This document shows, in pieces, positions 59,126-64,000 of a DNA stretch of 64,000 nucleotides. Source of the stretch: Kaistella antarctica (GTDB taxonomy: Bacteria > Bacteroidota > Bacteroidia > Flavobacteriales > Weeksellaceae); contig NZ_FOIX01000001.1 of the NCBI RefSeq assembly GCF_900109615.1, positions 892,055 to 956,054 on the forward strand, in the 5' to 3' direction. A program made the translations under genes and the position numbers. Each line of letters begins with the position of its first letter. The first letter of the stretch is position 1. The notes beneath the pieces are model-generated. The model was not told where the DNA came from. It saw only the letters and a list, made by a program, of their open reading frames with translations, and did no database searches.

Positions 59126-60868
59126 ATGAAGCAACAATCGACTTGGGATATTATTAAACGACTATTTGTAATCGGTATGAAATTTCGGTCGTGGTTTATT
59201 GTTACGCTTATTATTTCAATCGTTTTGTCGATCATTTCTACGTATCGGCCGTACTTGACCATGCAGATTGTAGATACGGATATCATTCAGCTCAGAGATA
59301 AAGAGTTGATGATGAAGCATATTTATGTTTTGGTAGCCTTGGTTTTTGGCGAAACAGTTTTAAATTTTTTCCTTGTTTATTTTTCCAACTTTATTTCTCA
59401 AAATGTAATTCGTGATATTCGCGAAAGACTGTATCATAAACTCATATATTTCCGAACTTCTTTTTTTGATAAAACGGCGATTGGACAATTGGTCACGCGT
59501 GCAGTTGGTGATGTAGAAACCATTGCGACCGTTTATACCGACGGGTTTTTAATGGTCTTCGGCGACATCTTGCGGATCGTTTTCGTGTTGATTATGATGT
59601 TTCAGGTTGATGTCCATTTGAGTTATATCTCGCTAGTAATTCTACCATTGATGGTGATGATCACTCGGTTTTTCCAGAAAAGATTGAAGAAAGCCTTTGG
59701 TGATGAACGAACCTGGACCTCTAACCAAAACTCTTTTGTACAGGAACGACTTTCTGGAATGTCAATCGTACAAGTCTTTAACAGACAGAAGACAGAATTT
59801 AAGAATTTTGATGATATTAATATCACGTTAAAATCAGCTTTGTTGAAAACGGTTTTCATCTTCTCCTTATTTTTTCCGGTTGTTGAATTGATTTCGTCTT
59901 TATTTATAGGGTTTATCCTTTTCTATGGTGGGTTTATTGCCATTACCGCAGGAAAAGTAATTGCTTTTATTCAATTTATTTCCATGTTGATTCGTCCGCT
60001 GCGACAGATTGCCGATCGTTTTAATAATATTCAAAGAGGACTCGTCGGGGCAGAAAGAGTTTTGGGCGTTATGGATGAAGATTTTGCAATGCCGAATCAC
60101 GGGACGATTGCTAAGGATCATTTCGAAGGAAAAATCGAATTCAAAAATGTTCATTTTTCTTATGATGAAAAACAAGAAGTTTTAAAAGGCATTAGCTTTA
60201 AAGTTAATCCTGGCGAGACTGTAGCTATTGTTGGAGCAACTGGCGCGGGAAAATCTACCATTATCAGTTTGATTACGAGATTATATGATATCAATTCTGG
60301 TAGGATTTTATTAGATGATGTTGATTTAAAGGACTACGAATTGTATAATCTCAGAAGTCACATCGGTGTTGTATTACAAGATGTCTTTTTATTCCACGGC
60401 AGTATTTTCGAAAATCTCGCCTTTGGAGATGAGTCGGTAACTTTAGAAAAGATTAAAAGTGTCGCCAAAGATATTGAAGTGGATGATTTTATTGAAAGTT
60501 TGCCAGGTGGTTATGATTACGTTGTTCGTGAAAGGGGATCTTCTATTTCTTTAGGTCAGAGACAATTGTTGTCATTTCTACGAGCTTATCTTTCTGATCC
60601 GAAAATTTTGATTTTGGACGAAGCTACATCTTCCATCGACATCGAAAGTGAAAAATTAATTCAACGAGCTACGGAAAAAATTACGAAAAACAGAACTTCA
60701 ATTATTATTGCTCACCGACTTTCAACCATAGTTAATGCTGATAAAATCATTGTCATGGAACAGGGGAAAATTGTAGAAGAAGGAAAGCACCAGGAACTGC
60801 TCGACAGAAACGGGTATTATTCTACCTTGTATAAATCGCAGTTGAAGGTTACGGTTGCTGAATTTTAA
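59126..60868 (+). CDS. ABC exporter (fused permease-ATPase, MsbA-like)
   Basis: The 580-residue half-transporter has six transmembrane helices in the first 300 residues and a C-terminal ATPase. The ATPase has Walker A GATGAGKST, signature SLGQRQ, Walker B ILILDEATSSID and the switch His in IIAHRLSTI. It forms homodimers or heterodimers and exports lipids or drugs. No partner half-transporter is adjacent, so a homodimer is likely. The signature starts SLGQRQ, where SGGQRQ is usual. Confidence 0.9.
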   Translation: MKQQSTWDIIKRLFVIGMKFRSWFIVTLIISIVLSIISTYRPYLTMQIVDTDIIQLRDKELMMKHIYVLVALVFGETVLNFFLVYFSNFISQNVIRDIRERLYHKLIYFRTSFFDKTAIGQLVTRAVGDVETIATVYTDGFLMVFGDILRIVFVLIMMFQVDVHLSYISLVILPLMVMITRFFQKRLKKAFGDERTWTSNQNSFVQERLSGMSIVQVFNRQKTEFKNFDDINITLKSALLKTVFIFSLFFPVVELISSLFIGFILFYGGFIAITAGKVIAFIQFISMLIRPLRQIADRFNNIQRGLVGAERVLGVMDEDFAMPNHGTIAKDHFEGKIEFKNVHFSYDEKQEVLKGISFKVNPGETVAIVGATGAGKSTIISLITRLYDINSGRILLDDVDLKDYELYNLRSHIGVVLQDVFLFHGSIFENLAFGDESVTLEKIKSVAKDIEVDDFIESLPGGYDYVVRERGSSISLGQRQLLSFLRAYLSDPKILILDEATSSIDIESEKLIQRATEKITKNRTSIIIAHRLSTIVNADKIIVMEQGKIVEEGKHQELLDRNGYYSTLYKSQLKVTVAEF

Positions 60869-60886
60869 TTTGAAAATGCAGATATT

Positions 60887-61354
60887 CTAATTGAGTCCAA
60901 AAGGCATTATTTCCAAATCGGTTTTCCAGTCATTATCAAATTTTTCAGTTAGATAATTTGAAATTATTAAGTTATTCGCAGTGGCTAATTTTGAAATTCC
61001 AGGTGAAATGACACAGTTTTCAGTTTTTACTTTAATTCCATATTTCTTTTCAAACGCCGAATAATCATTGGATACCATACCAAAGACTATAAGTGCAACG
61101 TTATTTTCTTTCAGCAAATATTCAAAATTATCGGCATTAGCATACGTCAGAAAATCACTTTTTTGAAGTTCGGTATTCTTAGACGGTTTCATTTTGTTTA
61201 AACCTTTATTAAGATTATTCTTAGGATTTATTTTCGTCGGAGTTTGATTTAAATTGAAAGTGAGATTATCCTGATTTCGTTGATGTTGATTTTTTGTAGA
61301 GCAAGAAAGTAGGAAGAAGACAGCAAAAGCCGTTGTGATTTTAAGAGATTTCAT
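60887..61354 (-). CDS. Hypothetical lipoprotein
   Basis: The 155-residue protein has a lipoprotein signal (MKSLKITTAFAVFFLLSC), a polar Asn/Gln-rich segment (about residues 20-60), and a folded C-terminal part with LLKENNVALIVFGMVSNDYS. It is predicted to be lipid-anchored. I recognise no family and no operon partner: the ABC exporter is convergent. Confidence 0.7.
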   Translation of the reverse strand: MKSLKITTAFAVFFLLSCSTKNQHQRNQDNLTFNLNQTPTKINPKNNLNKGLNKMKPSKNTELQKSDFLTYANADNFEYLLKENNVALIVFGMVSNDYSAFEKKYGIKVKTENCVISPGISKLATANNLIISNYLTEKFDNDWKTDLEIMPFGLN

Positions 61355-61467
61355 AGATTAGTTTCTAGATAGAGTGTTGATCGTGAAGAAAGTTAAATCT
61401 AAAATATTTTTCCGGCATAAAAAATCCGCTCGAAATTGGAGCGGACATTATATATGGTTAAAGTTAA

Positions 61468-62754
61468 TTATTTTCCAACCACAGTTCTTACATTCACAAA
61501 CTCTCTCAAGGCAACCATCGAAAGTTCAGTTCCGTAACCCGAAGATTTTGCGCCACCAAAAGGCAATCTTGGATCGGAGCTCGTTGCTTTATTAATGCTT
61601 ACGGTGCCAGATTCCAAATGATCAATATAGAATTGTTGTCTTTTTTTATCTTTCGTCCAAACCGAATCAGATAGACCGAACGGAATATTATTTGCAAGTT
61701 TGATGGTCTGTTGATCATCTTTCGCAATCATCACCATTCCCAGCGGCCCGAAAAGCTCTTCTTGTAAAATTGAATTTCCAGCTTTTACTTTAATTAAACC
61801 GGGTACGAATTCGTTTTCAGAAATTCTTTGTAGCGGTAAAATAATCTCAGCTCCATTTTTTAACGCCTTATTATACTGTTGTTCTAATTCATCAGCCAAA
61901 TCCGGACGAGCCATGCCCGCCATATTGGTTTTCTTTTTTAAAGGATCACCTGCGACAAATTTCTGATATTCTTGAATGAAAAGCGAAAGAAATTCCTTTT
62001 CAACATTTTTCTGAATAATAAATCTTTTGGCAGCATTACAGGCTTGGCCACAATTGAGCAGTCTTGACTTCGCACCAGCTTCGGCAGCGCTTGCAAAATC
62101 AGCATCATCCAAAACGATAAAAGCGTCACTTCCGCCAAGTTCTAGTAATGATTTTTTAATGTTTTTTCCGGCAATTGCAGCGACTTCTGCACCAGCTTTT
62201 TCGCTACCGGTTAAACTCACGCCTTTTACAATCGGATGTTCCAGAACTTTTTTTACTTCAGCATGTCCAATTTCTAAATTTTGAAAAACTCCTTTTGGAA
62301 ATCCTGCTTCTAGAAAAATCTTTTCAATCGCGTTTCCACTGCCGAAACAAATTGAAGCGTGTTTCATCACAACGGTATTTCCGGCCAGAATCGCGGGAAC
62401 CGCAAAACGGATCGCCTGCCAGAAAGGAAAGTTCCAAGGCATTACTCCTAAAATTACCCCTTTTGGTATGTAGTGAATTTCTGAAATTCTAAACTCTGTT
62501 TTAATCTGCTCAGATTTTAAAATATTTTCTGCATCTGCATAGTACCGAACCATCAACGCGCATTTTTTAATTTCAGCAACCGATTGGGTAATGGGCTTAT
62601 TCATTTCCTTGGTGATAAGTTTTCCAAACTGTTCTGCATTACGATCCAAGACTTTTGCTAATTTTTTCAGTAATTTTTGCTTATCTTTAAAGGGAACAGA
62701 TTTCCAGGTATCAAATGTTTTTTGGGAAAGTTTTAATTTATTTTCGACGTTCAT
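61468..62754 (-). CDS. NAD(P)-dependent aldehyde dehydrogenase (succinate-semialdehyde type)
   Basis: The 428-residue protein has the ALDH motifs: GVILGVMPWNFPFWQAIRF, the catalytic Glu in LELGGSDAFIVLD, the catalytic Cys in NCGQACNAAKRF, and ELFGPLGMVM. It is closest to the succinate-semialdehyde dehydrogenase branch, but the substrate is a guess. It is about 25-30 residues shorter than typical members at the N-terminus without losing a motif. No neighbours suggest a pathway. Confidence 0.88.
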   Translation of the reverse strand: MNVENKLKLSQKTFDTWKSVPFKDKQKLLKKLAKVLDRNAEQFGKLITKEMNKPITQSVAEIKKCALMVRYYADAENILKSEQIKTEFRISEIHYIPKGVILGVMPWNFPFWQAIRFAVPAILAGNTVVMKHASICFGSGNAIEKIFLEAGFPKGVFQNLEIGHAEVKKVLEHPIVKGVSLTGSEKAGAEVAAIAGKNIKKSLLELGGSDAFIVLDDADFASAAEAGAKSRLLNCGQACNAAKRFIIQKNVEKEFLSLFIQEYQKFVAGDPLKKKTNMAGMARPDLADELEQQYNKALKNGAEIILPLQRISENEFVPGLIKVKAGNSILQEELFGPLGMVMIAKDDQQTIKLANNIPFGLSDSVWTKDKKRQQFYIDHLESGTVSINKATSSDPRLPFGGAKSSGYGTELSMVALREFVNVRTVVGK

Positions 62755-63018
62755 GAGTTGATTATTTATAGGTGCGTTATTATCCTAAGTAAAATGATAA
62801 ACCGCAACTAAAGTTTACTATATTAATTTATAAGAGCAAATTTAAGAAAACAAGATAAATTAAAGGATTGACATTGACAATCATTCTTATTTGAATTGAT
62901 GAAAGCATAAAATTGTATCAGTAAATTTTCAATATGGAAAAATGTCATTTTTAAAAGAGAGATAAACTTTTGAATATCATATTATTTTAATTATTTTTGA
63001 ACCATAAAAATTACCAAA

Positions 63019-63396
63019 ATGAATTTACCAGGCGAATTAAAATACACCAAAGACCACGAGTGGGTTAAGATTGACGGAAACACAGCAACCATCGGCATAA
63101 CTGATTTCGCACAAGGCGAATTGGGAGACATTGTTTTTGTTGATGTTGATTCTGTAGACGACGAACTATCTGCAGGAGACGTGTTCGGAAGTGTAGAAGC
63201 TGTGAAAACCGTTTCAGATTTATTCCTACCCTTAAATGGAACCGTTTCAGCATTTAACACGGATTTAGAAGATCAGCCAGAACTTCTTAATACAGATCCT
63301 TATGGAAAAGGTTGGATTATTAAATTAGAATTAGCAGAGGGGGCAGATCAGTCAGAACTGCTTTCAGCAGAAGATTATCAAGCTTCCCTTGGATAA
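63019..63396 (+). CDS. gcvH: Glycine cleavage system H protein
   Basis: The 125-residue protein starts MNLPGELKYTKDHEWVKIDG and has the lipoyl domain with Lys in GSVEAVKTVSDLF (about residue 63). It carries the methylamine group in the glycine cleavage system. Length and motif are normal. The stop overlaps the next gene by 8 bases. GcvP and GcvT are not in the window. Confidence 0.96.
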   Translation: MNLPGELKYTKDHEWVKIDGNTATIGITDFAQGELGDIVFVDVDSVDDELSAGDVFGSVEAVKTVSDLFLPLNGTVSAFNTDLEDQPELLNTDPYGKGWIIKLELAEGADQSELLSAEDYQASLG

Positions 63397-63748
63397 GGTT
63401 TCGAAAATATTTCGTAAGATATTGCCCATTTATTGGGCATTTCTTACTTATATGCTGCTCAAACCTGGCGTAGAAAACTTAGATTATCCCTTTATGTTTG
63501 ACGGGATTGATAAGATTTTACATTTCGGAATTTTCGCACTTCTAGGGTTTACTTTCATGGCTGCATTTCCGAGAATTAAGTCTCTGTACTTCGTACAAAT
63601 TATGGCCATTTATGGATTTCTGACCGAAATTATGCAAGATGAAATGAATTTTGGACGATCTTTAGAAGCGCTTGATGTATTAGCTGACCTAATCGGAGTG
63701 CTCATTGGTTACATCATTTTCAAAAAACTACAGCGCACTATTACATAG
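63389..63748 (+). CDS. VanZ-like membrane protein, TTG start
   Basis: The 119-residue protein has about four transmembrane helices. VanZ features include a first helix ILPIYWAFLTYMLLKPG, an FDGIDKILHFGIFALLGF segment and FLTEIMQDEMNFGRSLEALD. VanZ homologues are associated with teicoplanin resistance in enterococci, but family members elsewhere have no known role. The first codon is TTG, overlapping the end of gcvH by 8 bases; an ATG about 21 codons later would cut the first helix, so TTG is preferred. Confidence 0.82.
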   Translation: MDKVSKIFRKILPIYWAFLTYMLLKPGVENLDYPFMFDGIDKILHFGIFALLGFTFMAAFPRIKSLYFVQIMAIYGFLTEIMQDEMNFGRSLEALDVLADLIGVLIGYIIFKKLQRTIT

Positions 63749-63756
63749 TACGTTTT

Positions 63757-63950
63757 TCTATTTGGGCGGTTCCCTCGCCTTCTCTTACAAACATTGTACA
63801 ATAGTTTCCAGCCGCTTCGGGTCGGGCTCTTTGTTTCAATTCCTCGCCCCTTCGTTAAAAGGCCCACGCTTGCTGCGGTATTCCACTACGATCCCTACCG
63901 CAGAGTAGGACTCCGATTGACACGTCCGTCCTGAATTAAGACATTTAGAT
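63757..63950 (-). repeat. GC-rich intergenic repeat at window end
   Basis: A long GC-rich block after the VanZ gene contains, on the minus strand, AGCCCGACCCGAAGCGGCTG followed by GAAACTATTGTACAATG and an inverted GGGCGG/CCGCCC at its edge. I recall similar long elements between genes in Chryseobacterium genomes. No coding frame is supported. A candidate -7 box TAACTTTG is at 63959-63966, pointing out of the window. Confidence 0.55.
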
Positions 63951-63958
63951 AAAGTGGA

Positions 63959-63966
63959 TAACTTTG
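63959..63966 (+). promoter_or_regulatory. Candidate -7 element near right edge
   Basis: TAACTTTG matches TAnnTTTG; its gene would start beyond 64000. Confidence 0.45.
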
Positions 63967-64000
63967 TTTTCACTGTACTTATCGTTAAATCAGGCACATA

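Noticed and set aside
63757..63908. 67-codon open frame at the window end
   Set aside because: It runs through the GC-rich repeat, with no start context or domain.

Overview
The window is low-GC, densely coded DNA from a member of the phylum Bacteroidota, class Flavobacteriia, most likely the Chryseobacterium/Kaistella group. Three signs point there: three secreted proteins with type IX secretion (T9SS) C-terminal sorting domains, a PafA-type alkaline phosphatase, and many promoters with the Bacteroidota -7 element TAnnTTTG. Most of the window is ordinary chromosomal housekeeping with no prophage, CRISPR array or intact insertion sequence. Genus placement is inferred from gene content and intergenic elements, not from a marker-gene alignment.

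Layout. 0-14 kb: a partial FtsE-like ATPase, rpmH, T9SS cargo proteins, an NrnA-type DHH phosphoesterase, dtd, greA, a HIT protein, clpX, then a T9SS protein followed by a tiny secreted PID-CTERM-like protein and a TlpA-like thioredoxin, closed by tRNA-Met(CAT). 14-26 kb: a DUF3810 putative metalloprotease overlapping a sugar-type MFS transporter, an acyltransferase, a GtrA protein, a CCA-adding-type enzyme, a cobalamin-riboswitch operon (TonB receptor plus DUF5074/YncE lipoprotein) and polyphosphate kinase. 26-36 kb: a nitrous oxide respiration island with a Crp/Fnr regulator, a heme-copper-like membrane protein, a fasciclin lipoprotein, nosY, nosF, nosD, nosL, a membrane protein, clade II-type nosZ and two c-type cytochromes. 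36-47 kb: dnaK, a TPR protein, a nucleoid-associated protein, a PAP2 phosphatase, a divergent Fpg/Nei protein, cysteine synthase with serine acetyltransferase, malate dehydrogenase and pafA. 47-64 kb: hypothetical lipoproteins and membrane proteins, a decayed toxin-antitoxin pair, a PLP desulfhydrase/deaminase-like enzyme, a LysM glucosaminidase, hemL, an old-yellow-enzyme homologue, cytidine deaminase, an exopolyphosphatase-like protein, truA, an ABC exporter, an aldehyde dehydrogenase, gcvH and a VanZ protein.

The most interesting signals are regulatory. The nosZ promoter and the fasciclin promoter share an almost identical 18-base operator with a TGA-N6-TCA dyad, and in both it sits exactly 18 bases upstream of the -7 box. 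A related dyad precedes the genes downstream of nosZ. Together these suggest a small regulon for the Crp/Fnr protein encoded at 26064. greA and the next gene (HIT) each have a terminator-like hairpin with a U-tract between promoter and start codon, suggesting leader attenuation; the greA case recalls the GraL leader RNA of E. coli. Other notable items are a RelE/ParE toxin broken by a one-base deletion, a family of structured GC-rich intergenic repeats (44.5, 49.6 and 58.2 kb, with a distinct longer element at 63.8 kb), a 145-bp MITE-like element after hemL, a heptamer tandem repeat at the hemL start, and proteins that have lost canonical catalytic or ligand residues (Rieske-like, Fpg/Nei-like).
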